Position numbers and translations under genes: made by a program. This document shows positions 24,195 through 33,654 of a DNA stretch of 64,000 nt, one piece after another. Below the pieces are notes generated by a model that did not search any database, had not been told where the DNA came from, and saw only the letters and a list, made by a program, of their open reading frames with translations. How positions within the stretch are numbered: the first letter of the stretch is position 1; each line of letters begins with the position of its first letter. This DNA comes from Myxococcota bacterium (GTDB lineage Bacteria; Myxococcota_A; Bradymonadia; UBA7976; UBA1532): the NCBI GenBank assembly GCA_023150895.1, contig JAKLJY010000014.1, forward strand, positions 1-64,000, written 5' to 3'.

Positions 24195-27100
24195 ATGATC
24201 GCCCGCCACCGCCCGTTTCGCCGTGCCGCGCCCGGCCTCGTGATCGCCCTCGCCGCCTGCGGGGGGGGAGAGACGGCTTCCCCCGCGCCGGACGCGCGGC
24301 AAGACGCCGAGCAGGACGCCCGGCCTCCCGACGGCGCCCCCCCCGCTCCGGTCGGCGGCGACGCGCGGGCCCCGATGCTCGACGGGCGCGTGCCCCCCGA
24401 CGCCGGCGATCTCGGCACCGCGGGGGGCGATGGCGCGCGGCCTCCGCACGATGGGCACATCGGCCCGGACACGGCCCCCCGTCCCGACGCCGAATCCGAC
24501 GCCGCGCCCGACACGGGCTTCGGCGGCGGCGACGCCCGCGTCCCGTTGCCCGACGGTCACACACCGTCCGACGCCCGATCCGGTGAGATGGGGGCGGGCG
24601 GTGCGCCGGTCGGCGACGCCCGGCCGGGACCCGACGACGCCCGGCCGGACGCCGGCGACGCTGGCCCGAGGGCCGACGGCGGCCCGGGCCCCGACGGGGG
24701 CGACCCGGCGCCCGATGCGAGCGGTGTGTGCGAACCCCGCGCCGAGGTCTGCAACGGGCGCGACGACAACTGCGACGGTCGCATCGACGAGCGCCTGAAC
24801 TGCGACCCCGCACCGAGTTGCCGCGCGCTCAAGACGGCCGATTCGTTTGCGCCGAGCGACGTGTACCCCATCGTCGGCGACGCCCCGGATACCCTCGTCG
24901 ACGTCTATTGCGACATGGAAACGGACGGCGGCGGGTGGACGCTCGTCGGCGCGTCCGAGCGACAGCCCCTCGACGACGTCGGCGTGCCCTACTACCCCGA
25001 TCTCGTGGATCTCGACCCGGCCGGCCCCAACCCGGGCCTTTGGGCGGGCCTCGCCACGCGGTTTCCCGCGTGGGACCTGCGCTTCGCGTGCCGGGACCGC
25101 CTCGCGCCGGCGACGGCGCCGTTCACCGTCGACGTCAGCTTCTATGGCACCGACTGGTACGGCGAAATCGCCGGGGGCGGGCCGCGGGACGCGGATACGT
25201 GCTTTCTCGACGGCAACGTGCCCCGCGAGGACCGTGAACCGCCGGCGCGGCGCAACAATCTGACGGGCGAGTTGCTGCCGCGCGGGACGCCGTTCGCGGG
25301 CGGCGTCCTCGAAGGCGAAGACACCTGCGACGACGAAGGCGACTTCGCGGTCGACTTCAACGACCGCGGCATGGACGGCAACCCCGCCGACGGCACCGAG
25401 TGGGGCGAGGACGACTTCGTCGGCCGCTGCGGTCGCGACGGCGTGCTCGACGGGCAGTGGTTCGTTTTCGCCCGCGAACGCACGCTCCGCGAGACCGCAC
25501 CGCTTCGGGTGGACGCCCGGGTCGCGGTCATCGGCAACCCGGCCCTGGCGGCCGGCCTGCAGGCGTCGCTCATTCGGGCGGAGGGCCTGCCGGGCGGACC
25601 CGAGGCCGCCGACCGACTCGTCGAGGGTCAGTACGACGTCGTCGTACTCAGCCGCGTGCTCAGTGGGGGGGTCGAGGTCACGCCGCACCTCGTCGACACG
25701 CTCGATCGTTTCGTCCGGCAGGGCGGTGGGCTGGTCACCGAGCTCGACGGCGCGCTGCCGTTTCTCGACGGCTTCGCCCCGGGTTTCCCCCCGCCGCCGG
25801 GCGCGCCCGCCCCCGCCGGCTGGTTCAACGCGCAGATGACGGGCACCGCTCGCCTCGGCCCGGGCACGCCCGTCAGCCCGCTCGACCCCATCGACTTCCT
25901 GTTCCGGGGCATTCAGGGGGCCCTGCGCGATCCGGACGGCACGGAGGTCTTCTTCGGCATGGCCCCGCCCGCGGACGACGCGTTCGACCTGCGGGTCGCC
26001 GCCAACGCCCCGGGCGGGCCGCCGTTGATTCCGCAGTTCGGCAACGCGCCGGCCGTGTTGCGCGGCAACCACTGCGGGCACGCGGTCATCTTCGCCAACT
26101 TCGACTGGGGCGACGCGCTCGGCAACCCGCTCTCGCTGGTCCGCGACTTCGCCGCGAACCTCGTCGACGAGGCGTCTTTCCTGCCGCCGTTCGACGTGCC
26201 GTACACCTGTCCCGCGTACCTGCCCGTGCCCGAGGCCGGGCGTACCGAGGTCCTGGTCTGCGGGGCGGCCGGCACCGATCCGGCGGCCCTGCTGCCTGCA
26301 CACTTCGGCCTGCGCCGCGTGGAGGGCTGCACGCCCGGCCCGCAGACGGCAGTGCTCTTCGTCACCGCGCGCGCGGACGTCGCCGCGCTCGACGGGCCGG
26401 CGCTGAGGGCCTGGCTCTCGGCCGGGGGCCGCATCGTCACGGCCGGTGGCCGCGGCCGGGTCGTGCACGATCTCGTCTTCGAGACCGACAGCCCCGCGGG
26501 GGCGCGCACGGGCGAGTGCGGCGGCGACGCCCTGCCGGCGTGGCGGTACGAACCCGGCGGACGCTTCTGGGCCTCGGTCCCGTGGGCGGCGCCCGACCGC
26601 GTGGGCTGTGGCGAGGATCTCGCCGGCGTCGCAGGGCTCGTCCCCCTCGGCGGCTGGAACCCGCAGACCGTTTCGCTGGCCTATCGGGATCTCGGGGAAG
26701 GCCGGCTCTACGCTCTGGAGACGGACTTCACCGAGGCCTTTGCGGGCTTGTCTCGCAAGGGGCGGGACCTCGTGCGTTTCCTGGCCCTGGGACGACCGGA
26801 GGGCATCTCGTTCAGCGGCGTCCGGATCGGCGTGCCCGAGGACGAGCTGCTCGACGGTGGCTTCACCCCCTGCCTCGTCACGACCTACGGCAGTTTCGAG
26901 CCCATCGAGGCGCTGCGCGCGCAGTGCGACGGCGACGTGCTCGTTCTCGGCTGCCGGCCTGCCGGCGAGACGGATCTGCAGGTCGCGGCGATGGGCACGC
27001 GCGATGAGGTCTTCACCGAAGTCGGGGGCGCCTTCGATGCCGCCCACCCGCACAACGGCGTGCTCTGGTACCTCGACCCGATGAGCGGGTGGGGCTTCGC

Positions 27101-27281
27101 ACCGCTGAACGCGGGGGGGGTCGACCGATTTCCGTGCGACGTGCTCGACCCGCGTGCGCCGGACCGCCTGTGCTGGCAGGCGACGGCGGGGGAGCTCAAC
27201 CCCGGCTACCGTTGCGGCGCGGACGTGGCCTTCGACGCGACGTTCGAGCGCGTGATCTACATGCGGGACGGGCGGCTCTGA
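24195..27281 (+). CDS. large lipoprotein with fibrinogen-like domain
   Basis: A 1,028-residue lipoprotein (VIALAAC lipobox). A 160-residue Asp/Ala/Pro/Gly-rich linker is followed by a MopE-like CNGRDDNCDGRIDERLNC motif and a fibrinogen-like segment with VDVYCDMETDGGGWTLVGAS, the classic FReD signature. Then come Rossmann-like blocks (RVAVIGNPALAAGL, YDVVVLSRVLSGG, FVRQGGGLVTELDG) that look like a glutamine-amidotransferase-fold region, repeated once near residue 800. Secreted or outer-surface. No enzyme activity can be named. The ATG at 24195 starts the signal peptide. Confidence 0.65.
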   Translation: MIARHRPFRRAAPGLVIALAACGGGETASPAPDARQDAEQDARPPDGAPPAPVGGDARAPMLDGRVPPDAGDLGTAGGDGARPPHDGHIGPDTAPRPDAESDAAPDTGFGGGDARVPLPDGHTPSDARSGEMGAGGAPVGDARPGPDDARPDAGDAGPRADGGPGPDGGDPAPDASGVCEPRAEVCNGRDDNCDGRIDERLNCDPAPSCRALKTADSFAPSDVYPIVGDAPDTLVDVYCDMETDGGGWTLVGASERQPLDDVGVPYYPDLVDLDPAGPNPGLWAGLATRFPAWDLRFACRDRLAPATAPFTVDVSFYGTDWYGEIAGGGPRDADTCFLDGNVPREDREPPARRNNLTGELLPRGTPFAGGVLEGEDTCDDEGDFAVDFNDRGMDGNPADGTEWGEDDFVGRCGRDGVLDGQWFVFARERTLRETAPLRVDARVAVIGNPALAAGLQASLIRAEGLPGGPEAADRLVEGQYDVVVLSRVLSGGVEVTPHLVDTLDRFVRQGGGLVTELDGALPFLDGFAPGFPPPPGAPAPAGWFNAQMTGTARLGPGTPVSPLDPIDFLFRGIQGALRDPDGTEVFFGMAPPADDAFDLRVAANAPGGPPLIPQFGNAPAVLRGNHCGHAVIFANFDWGDALGNPLSLVRDFAANLVDEASFLPPFDVPYTCPAYLPVPEAGRTEVLVCGAAGTDPAALLPAHFGLRRVEGCTPGPQTAVLFVTARADVAALDGPALRAWLSAGGRIVTAGGRGRVVHDLVFETDSPAGARTGECGGDALPAWRYEPGGRFWASVPWAAPDRVGCGEDLAGVAGLVPLGGWNPQTVSLAYRDLGEGRLYALETDFTEAFAGLSRKGRDLVRFLALGRPEGISFSGVRIGVPEDELLDGGFTPCLVTTYGSFEPIEALRAQCDGDVLVLGCRPAGETDLQVAAMGTRDEVFTEVGGAFDAAHPHNGVLWYLDPMSGWGFAPLNAGGVDRFPCDVLDPRAPDRLCWQATAGELNPGYRCGADVAFDATFERVIYMRDGRL

Positions 27282-27300
27282 CGCGCGCCGGGGCAGACGC

Positions 27301-29757
27301 TCACCGGCCGTTTGCGAGGGCGAGCTGCCGCCGCAGGGCCCCGAGGGTGGGGTCCCCGGGCGCGATCGCGAGACCGGCGTCGAGCGTGGCGAGGGCCGCT
27401 TTCGTCTGCCCGAGCGCGGCCTGCACCTTGGCGAGCTCGAGGCGCGCCGTCGGGTTGCGCGGCTCGGCGGCCACCCAGGCCAGGAAGTCCTCCCCCGCCC
27501 CCGCGAGGTCGCGGCTCGCGGCGCGGACCTGCCCGCGCAGGAACCGCGCCGGGCCGAACGTCGGGTCGAGTGTCACTGCGGCGTCGAGGGGGGCCCGCGC
27601 GTCGGCGAGCTTGCTTTGCGACGCCGCCAGCATGCCGAGCCCGAAAAGGGGCTGCGGGCTGAGAGGATCGCGCCGCGCCGCCTCGGAGAGCGCCGCTTCG
27701 GCCGCCGGAAACTGCCGCGCCGACAGCAGCGCGAAGCCGCGGTTCTGCGGGGTGATCGCCTCGGCCGGTGCCAGCCGCTCGGCCTCGTCGAACGCCGCCA
27801 TCGCCTCGGTCATGCGCTGTTGCCGTACGAGCGTGTTCGCCAGGTTGCCCCAGGCCACGCGATAGTCGGGCCGCGCGGCGATCGACGCCCGCAGCGTCGC
27901 CTCGGCGCCCTGAAGGTCCCCCATCGCCTCCAGGTTCTGCGCCTGATCCTGCCGCAACACGGCGTTCTTCGGATCGAGCCGGACGGCCGTCGCATAGGCC
28001 TCCGCCGCGCCCTCGCGATGTCCCTGCGCCTCGCGGATGCGGGCGAGCGCGTGCCAGGCGTCGGGCCGGTCCCGCACCGTGACGAGCGCGCCTTCGAGCA
28101 GTTCCGACGCGAGCGGCAGATGCGCCGCGTCGCCCTGGAAACGCCAGATGTCGTGGTGCGCCAGCCCGAGTCGGACCGCCGCCTGACGGTCCCCGAGCGA
28201 CGCCGATCGTTTGGCCGCCAGCGCATCGACGAGGTCGGTTGTCTTCGGGGGCGTCTTCGGGGGCGTCTTCGGGCGTGACTTCGACGCGCCTTCGCCGCCC
28301 GGCGTTCGGCGAATCCAGTGGTCGGTGAACGTGACGTGCGGGATGTCCGTGGTGCCGCCCTTGCGCATGTGGCAAGGCCAGCACTCGGCGTCCGGGGCCT
28401 TGGCATGTGCATCGCCGCACTGCGCCACGGTATGGCACGACAGACACGCGGCCCGCAGCGAGGCCGGCGTCGCCGGTTTGTGCGGATTGTGGCACGTCGT
28501 GCACGTCAGGCGCCCGTCGCTCTTCTGCCAGCACGGGCTCTGCAGCATGCGATCCCCGTGACTCGCGATGCTGAACGCTTCGCCCCGGGGGCCCGCCGGC
28601 ACGAAGATCGAGAGATGGTCGGCGAGCGGCTGCGTGAGGTCGTACGCGTCCCAGCGCCGGCCGGCGAGCAGCTGCCGGGCATCGCCCTGCAGATGGCACT
28701 GCTCACAGACCTCGAGCTGCCGCGCCGGCGGAAAACGCCCGGGGTTCAGGATGCTCGGATCGGCCTGCCCGGCCGGCGGCCCTTTGCCGTCGAGCCGAAG
28801 TGCCGCGTGCGCCCGCCCGTCCCCGTGGCAGCGATCGCAGGAAATGCTCAGCGCCAGCGGCAGTCGGTAGCCGGCGAGCGTCCCGTCGATCACCGGTGTG
28901 AGGTCGTTGTGGCAGAAGAGACACTCCGGCTTGACCGTGCGGCCGAACCGGAAGTGCCCGCGGCCTTCGTACCCGGGGCTCATGTCCCAGATCTTGCGGC
29001 GGGCGTAGAACGTCAGCGGCAGCTCGACGACCTCGCCCTCGACGAGCCCCATGTACGAGCGCGTGTGATTGCCCGAGCCGATGACCCACAGGGCCTCGAC
29101 CCGCCGGGCGCCCGGCCGGCCGGGCATGGTCTCCTCCTGCCACCACCGGCCCTCGGCATCGATGTACGCGCGATAGACCGCCCCGGTCACCGGGTGAACG
29201 ACGCGGGCCTTCTCGGGGCGGAAGTCTTCGATAGGGGGGTACTGATTGGGCAGGAAGAGCGCGCGCCCCATGCCCGTCTGCGCGTAGTGATCGGCCTCGT
29301 CCGGGTGACACTCGACGCAGGCCTCGACGGGGTTCGGCGCGACGAGCAGCGCGTCCGGGGGGCGCGTCGAGAGGGTGTAGGTCGGGCCCGCGGCGCCCGA
29401 GACCGGCGCGCCCGTCGGGATGCCCGGAGGCGGGCCGGCGCGCAAGGCGTCCGCGGCGGGCAGGGGGCCCACTTCGGGGCGGCGGGGTCCCGCGCCGGCG
29501 GCCCGCGTCGGGGCAGACGACGCGGACACGCTCGCCGGGGCGGCGGGGGAAGCGCTCGCCACGGCCGGGGCAGACGGCGATTCGGCGGCGGAAGCGGGGG
29601 CCACCGACGCGGGACCTGCGACCCCGGGCGGGGCCGGGGGCGGCGAACAGCCGACGGTGGCGGAAACGGACACGAGCGCGAGTGCCCCGGCAAGGAGGCA
29701 CGACGCGCCGGGCCGACGCCGACCGGGCCGGAAGAGGGGCGAGGAGGGTGTGCGCAC
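27301..29757 (-). CDS. seven-haem c-type cytochrome with TPR tail (lipoprotein)
   Basis: About 818 residues. The signal LVSVSATVGC gives a lipobox. Seven CxxCH sites appear in order: CVECH, CLFCH, CDRCH, CEQCH, CTTCH, CLSCH and CWPCH, with GYxxRGHFRFGRT-type cytochrome c554 features. The C-terminal third has about seven tetratricopeptide repeats for protein binding. A 12-nt repeat (GTCTTCGGGGGC, three times at 28241-28274) encodes a Lys-Thr-Pro-Pro linker between the two halves. It is an exported electron carrier or nitrite/hydroxylamine-type scaffold. The GTG at 29757 is my choice; GTG 29775 is also possible. It converges with the fibrinogen-like gene. Confidence 0.8.
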   Translation of the reverse strand: MRTPSSPLFRPGRRRPGASCLLAGALALVSVSATVGCSPPPAPPGVAGPASVAPASAAESPSAPAVASASPAAPASVSASSAPTRAAGAGPRRPEVGPLPAADALRAGPPPGIPTGAPVSGAAGPTYTLSTRPPDALLVAPNPVEACVECHPDEADHYAQTGMGRALFLPNQYPPIEDFRPEKARVVHPVTGAVYRAYIDAEGRWWQEETMPGRPGARRVEALWVIGSGNHTRSYMGLVEGEVVELPLTFYARRKIWDMSPGYEGRGHFRFGRTVKPECLFCHNDLTPVIDGTLAGYRLPLALSISCDRCHGDGRAHAALRLDGKGPPAGQADPSILNPGRFPPARQLEVCEQCHLQGDARQLLAGRRWDAYDLTQPLADHLSIFVPAGPRGEAFSIASHGDRMLQSPCWQKSDGRLTCTTCHNPHKPATPASLRAACLSCHTVAQCGDAHAKAPDAECWPCHMRKGGTTDIPHVTFTDHWIRRTPGGEGASKSRPKTPPKTPPKTTDLVDALAAKRSASLGDRQAAVRLGLAHHDIWRFQGDAAHLPLASELLEGALVTVRDRPDAWHALARIREAQGHREGAAEAYATAVRLDPKNAVLRQDQAQNLEAMGDLQGAEATLRASIAARPDYRVAWGNLANTLVRQQRMTEAMAAFDEAERLAPAEAITPQNRGFALLSARQFPAAEAALSEAARRDPLSPQPLFGLGMLAASQSKLADARAPLDAAVTLDPTFGPARFLRGQVRAASRDLAGAGEDFLAWVAAEPRNPTARLELAKVQAALGQTKAALATLDAGLAIAPGDPTLGALRRQLALANGR

Positions 29758-30059
29758 GGCCGGAGACGTTAACACAGCCGGGCGTGGCGTCGGGGTGGCC
29801 GCGCGAAGGGCCGGCGAGGCCGGCGAGGCCGGATCGTGCAAGACCGGTGGGCCCCAAAGCCCCCTGGATCGGCGGATGCTCGGGTGGTCCGGGGGAACCG
29901 TGACCGAGCCTTTCGAACAGGACGGCGCACCCGCGCCGTGGGGAGACCTGAACGAAAGTTCCAGGGGGCATTGCGGACCACCGGTCCACACACTCCCTTA
30001 GTGCGGCCGCCCCCACCGGTTCTTACGAGAAACGACGAAAAAAAAGTACTCTGCGCGCC
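29758..30059. other. 302-nt intergenic region
   Basis: Between the divergent cytochrome and MazG-like genes. It holds a 9-nt tandem repeat (GGCCGGCGA-like, 29811-29832) and, just before the downstream GTG, an eight-A tract (30038-30045) inside an AT-rich pocket, a probable promoter for the operon to the right. No gene or RNA is evident. Confidence 0.5.
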
Positions 30060-30515
30060 GTGCACCCCAAGGCGACCCCCGAAGACCCCCGCCCTGCGGC
30101 CCGCGCCGCAGAGACCGACCGCCTGATCGCCCTGCGGCAGGCCCTCGACACGTTTGCCCGCGAGCGCGACTGGCGGCAGTTCCACAGCCCGCGCAACCTG
30201 GCCGCGTGCCTCTCCGTCGAGGCCGGCGAGCTGCTCGAGCTCTACATGTGGACGCGCGACGGCGACGGCCCGCACCCGCCCGGGGCCGGCCCCCCGGAAC
30301 CCGGCCGGGTGCGCGAGGAGGTCGGCGACGTGCTGCTCTCGCTGTTGAACTTCTGCATCGTCGCGGGCGTCGATCCCCTGGCCGCCGCCGAGGAGAAACT
30401 CGCGGCGCTCTCCCTGAAATATCCGGTGGCGCTCGCCCGGGGCTCGGCGGTCAAATCGCCGGGACTCACGGCAACGCCGCCGGTCGACGTCCCCGATCCC
30501 GAGGAGCCCGCATGA
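30060..30515 (+). CDS. MazG-like nucleotide pyrophosphohydrolase
   Basis: A 151-residue all-helical protein. The metal site of the MazG/dUTPase-fold family is present: SVEAGELLELYMW and REEVGDVLLSLLNFC give the ExxE...ExxD arrangement. It is closest to the XTP3-transactivated-protein-A or RS21-C6 class, which hydrolyse modified or ordinary dNTPs (for example dCTP) to the monophosphate. The start is the GTG at 30060, after the A-tract. The stop overlaps the next gene by ATGA, opening a four-gene cluster through 34994. Confidence 0.8.
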   Translation: MHPKATPEDPRPAARAAETDRLIALRQALDTFARERDWRQFHSPRNLAACLSVEAGELLELYMWTRDGDGPHPPGAGPPEPGRVREEVGDVLLSLLNFCIVAGVDPLAAAEEKLAALSLKYPVALARGSAVKSPGLTATPPVDVPDPEEPA

Positions 30516-31498
30516 ACCGTCGCCGTCTCGCCGCCCTGTCGACCGCCTCGCTGCTCGCCGCCGCCTGCACGCCGGGCGGGGACGCCCTGGAGGAGACCCC
30601 TGCCCCCCCGTACGCCGAGCTCGCCCGCGTCGACCTGACCGACAGCCCGAAGAACGAGGTGCTCGCCAACTTCTACTGCCGCGATCTCGTCAGCTCGCTC
30701 GTCTGCGACTTCGTGTTCGACGATCCCCCGCCCGAGAAGTCGACGCTGAAGTTCTCGTTCGAAACGGTCTTCGAGCTCGGCAACCCCAACTCGTTCTCCG
30801 TGCCGATGGTGGAGCTTCTGCTGGCGTTCAAGGTCTTCGAGGGGCAGCGGCAGAGCGAACTCGCGGCCCTGTGCGTCTCGTTCTGCGATCCGGCCGCCGA
30901 GGACTGCGAAGCGAAGAAGCCCGAAGAGGCCTGTCAGCCGCCGGACAAGACGGTGCGCAGCCTCGAGGACTTCGTGCCGACGGTGGACGACCTCGTCCGC
31001 GTGGCGAAGCAGGCCGTCGATGGCACGCTCGACGAGAACCTCTCGTTCCGGGTCATCCCCGGGCGGTCGTTCTTGCGATGCCGCCCGGTCGGGACGACGT
31101 GCGAGCCCTGCGAAGCGAGCGCGCTCTCCCCGGACGCCGGCGTCGACGAGTCGCCCGACGAGACCGGGCCGGGCGCGCCCGAGACCATCTGCTGCGGCGA
31201 CGAGCCGGCCGTGACGCTGGCCGCCGGGTGCACCCTCGCCGAGAACGACGCGGGCGAGTTCTGCGAGCTGTGCGACGGACAAGTCGAGTCGCGCGTCCGA
31301 TTCGACCTCGGCGTGGACGCCATCACGAACATCCTGGCCGAAGTGGCGGCCGACGCCGTCGACGCGCTCTCCGAGGGCGAACTGCCGAGCTTCGACATCC
31401 CCTACTCCGTCGAGGGCACGCTGTTCTTCGACGTCCCCGTCCTCGGCCGGTTCGCCATCGGTTTCGGGCCGTTCTCCTCCACCTGGTCGCTGGATTGA
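30512..31498 (+). CDS. LEA/WHy-like domain lipoprotein
   Basis: A 328-residue lipoprotein (signal LSTASLLAAAC). The first part (FSFETVFELGNPNSFSVPMV, LLLAFKVFEGQ) resembles the beta-sandwich of LEA type 2 / WHy domains, which appear in desiccation and stress proteins. The middle is Cys-rich (CDPAAEDCEAKK, CRPVGTTCEPC, TICCGDE, CTLAENDAG, CELCDGQ). It overlaps the MazG-like gene by 4 nt. Function unknown; envelope role likely. Confidence 0.6.
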   Translation: MNRRRLAALSTASLLAAACTPGGDALEETPAPPYAELARVDLTDSPKNEVLANFYCRDLVSSLVCDFVFDDPPPEKSTLKFSFETVFELGNPNSFSVPMVELLLAFKVFEGQRQSELAALCVSFCDPAAEDCEAKKPEEACQPPDKTVRSLEDFVPTVDDLVRVAKQAVDGTLDENLSFRVIPGRSFLRCRPVGTTCEPCEASALSPDAGVDESPDETGPGAPETICCGDEPAVTLAAGCTLAENDAGEFCELCDGQVESRVRFDLGVDAITNILAEVAADAVDALSEGELPSFDIPYSVEGTLFFDVPVLGRFAIGFGPFSSTWSLD

Positions 31499-31506
31499 GG
31501 TCTTTC

Positions 31507-33654
31507 ATGCGCGGTCGCCGTCGTCCCTCGTCTCTCCTCGCCCCGCGCGGTGCGTCCGCGCTGGTCTTCGCCGCGCTGGCGCTCGCCTTGGCCGCCTGCG
31601 GCGGGGACGACGCCGGCAGTGGCGGACAGGTCACCGGGGGCACCTCCGCGGGGGGCGGTTCGTCCGGCGGCGGGGGGTCGTCGCCCGACGCCGGCAGCGG
31701 CGGACAGGTCACCGGCGGCACGCCCGCGACGGATCTCGGCCCGATCCCGGATGCGACGCCCCCGGACGCCGGCCCGCCGTCGCTCTGCCACCCCGCGCCC
31801 GCCGGTGGCGCGACGTTCACGGACGCCTCGGAGGGCTTCGGCCTGCGCGGTCCCGGCGCGCCCGAGGCCGGCATCGAAGGCGGACGCCTCTCGGCCGGTG
31901 ACCTCGATCACGACGGGTACCCGGATCTCATCGTGCACAAGGGCGGCGCGAACACACCGGTCGATCCGGCGCTGCCCTTGCCCTATGCCGTGCTGATGAA
32001 TCGTCCCGGCGCCGAGGGCGCACGTCGGTTCGAGGACCACACGCAGGCCTCGGGGTACGCCACGTCCCTCCTCGACCGCCCCGACCGCGTGGCGCACTTC
32101 GCCCTGTTCGGCGACGTGGACAACGACGGCGACACCGACATCCTGAGCGCCGTCTACACGGACGCTTCGGGGGACACCGGGCAACGCGCCGCGGTGTTGC
32201 TCAACGACGGGACGGCGACGTTCACGCACGCCCGCCCGAGCGACCTGCAGCCCGGTCGCGCCAACCCGCCCGCCACCACGAGCGCCACGCTGCTCGACTT
32301 CGACCGCGACGGCTTCCTCGACATCTGGATGGGCCATGGGTACGGCGAGTTCGGCAACCTCGGCGAGACGCAGCAGGACCGCCTCTACAAGGGCCGCGGG
32401 GACGGCAAGTTCGACGACGTGACCGAGGCCGCGGGGCTCGAGACGCGCTCGCCGCTCAGCGGGGGCGGCCTGGACTTCGAGGCCCTCAACGCCGGCCTCG
32501 CCCACAAACCGACCTACGGCGTGGGCGCCTGCGACCTCGACGGCGACGGCGATCAGGACCTCCTCTCGGTGAGCTACGGCCGCCAGATGAACATGCTGTG
32601 GGTCAACCGCAACGCCCGTTTCGAGAACCAGTCCATGCCGAGCGGGTTCGCCGCCGACGACAACCAGGACTTCTCGGACAACCAGTTCTACCGCTGCCAC
32701 TGCCGCCTGACGGGCGACTGCGAGGCCCCCGCCCCCGGCATTCAGTGCAGTCAGGACCTCTGGAACACGGGCGTCGACGACCAGCCCTTCCGACTCAGCG
32801 GCAACACGTTCTCGGTCACCTGCGCGGATGTCGACGACGACGGCCGCCCGGACGTCCTGACGGGCGCCATCAAACACTGGCACATCGGCGACTCGAGCGA
32901 CGCGAGCACGCTGCTGCACAACGCGAGCGAGGCCGATCGCGTACGCCTCGAGCGCCGCCCCAACGCCGAGCTCGGCCTGCAGCGCGACTGGCCCATCCCC
33001 GACTGGAACGAGGGCGACATCTTCTCGGCGATCTTCGACTTCGACCTCGACGGCCGCAAAGACGTGTACTGGGGTTCGACGGACTACCCGGCCACGCGGG
33101 CGTTCCTCTACCGGCAGTTGCCGGACGGCACGTTCGAGGAGGTCGGCGAGACGGTCGGGCTCGCGCACGAGCGCGCGGCGGGCCTCGCCCTGGCGGACGT
33201 CGACCGGGACGGCGATCTGGACGTTTTCGTGGGCAGCAGCACCGCTCGCTGCTCGGCGAACGACAACCCGCCCTGCCCGTGGACGATGAGCGGCCCGGAC
33301 GTCTACCTCTACCTCAACGACGCGGCCGCGAAGAACAACTGGGTGGCCCTGGACCTCGACGCCTCGGGGCTGAATGCCAACCGCCTGGGCATCGGCGCCC
33401 GCGTCGCGGTGACGGCCGGCGGGCGGACGCAGTTCTACGAAGTGCAGGCCGGTCACGGGCACTTCGGGCAGCAGGACACCCACACCCTGCACGTCGGCCT
33501 CGGCACCGCCTGCGCCATCGACCGCGTCGAGGTCCGCTGGCCCGACCGCGCGAACACGGTCACCGTTCACACGGGCTTGCGCGCCAACACGTTCGTGACC
33601 CTCGGCGGCGACGGCGGCACGCGCGAGACGCACGCGCCCGGCGAGGCGCAGTGA
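31507..33654 (+). CDS. FG-GAP/VCBS repeat lipoprotein with ASPIC/UnbV domain
   Basis: A 715-residue lipoprotein (ALALALAAC lipobox, then a Gly/Ser linker with two copies of GSGGQVTGGT). Seven calcium-loop blades of the DxDxDG type follow (DLDHDGYPDL, DVDNDGDTDI, DFDRDGFLDI, DLDGDGDQDL, DVDDDGRPDV, DFDLDGRKDV, DVDRDGDLDV), forming a beta-propeller. The C-terminal ASPIC/UnbV segment is complete (RLGIGARVAVTAGGRTQFYE, VEVRWPD). Such proteins are secreted adhesin or surface proteins. It is in the same operon as its neighbours. Confidence 0.85.
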   Translation: MRGRRRPSSLLAPRGASALVFAALALALAACGGDDAGSGGQVTGGTSAGGGSSGGGGSSPDAGSGGQVTGGTPATDLGPIPDATPPDAGPPSLCHPAPAGGATFTDASEGFGLRGPGAPEAGIEGGRLSAGDLDHDGYPDLIVHKGGANTPVDPALPLPYAVLMNRPGAEGARRFEDHTQASGYATSLLDRPDRVAHFALFGDVDNDGDTDILSAVYTDASGDTGQRAAVLLNDGTATFTHARPSDLQPGRANPPATTSATLLDFDRDGFLDIWMGHGYGEFGNLGETQQDRLYKGRGDGKFDDVTEAAGLETRSPLSGGGLDFEALNAGLAHKPTYGVGACDLDGDGDQDLLSVSYGRQMNMLWVNRNARFENQSMPSGFAADDNQDFSDNQFYRCHCRLTGDCEAPAPGIQCSQDLWNTGVDDQPFRLSGNTFSVTCADVDDDGRPDVLTGAIKHWHIGDSSDASTLLHNASEADRVRLERRPNAELGLQRDWPIPDWNEGDIFSAIFDFDLDGRKDVYWGSTDYPATRAFLYRQLPDGTFEEVGETVGLAHERAAGLALADVDRDGDLDVFVGSSTARCSANDNPPCPWTMSGPDVYLYLNDAAAKNNWVALDLDASGLNANRLGIGARVAVTAGGRTQFYEVQAGHGHFGQQDTHTLHVGLGTACAIDRVEVRWPDRANTVTVHTGLRANTFVTLGGDGGTRETHAPGEAQ

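Noticed and set aside
22249-27053. Minus-strand giant frames over sppA and the fibrinogen-like gene
   Set aside because: Shadow frames; the plus-strand genes carry the conserved motifs.
28241-28274. Short tandem repeat as a CRISPR-like or mobile element
   Set aside because: It is a 12-nt in-frame repeat coding a Lys-Thr-Pro-Pro linker, best explained by slippage.
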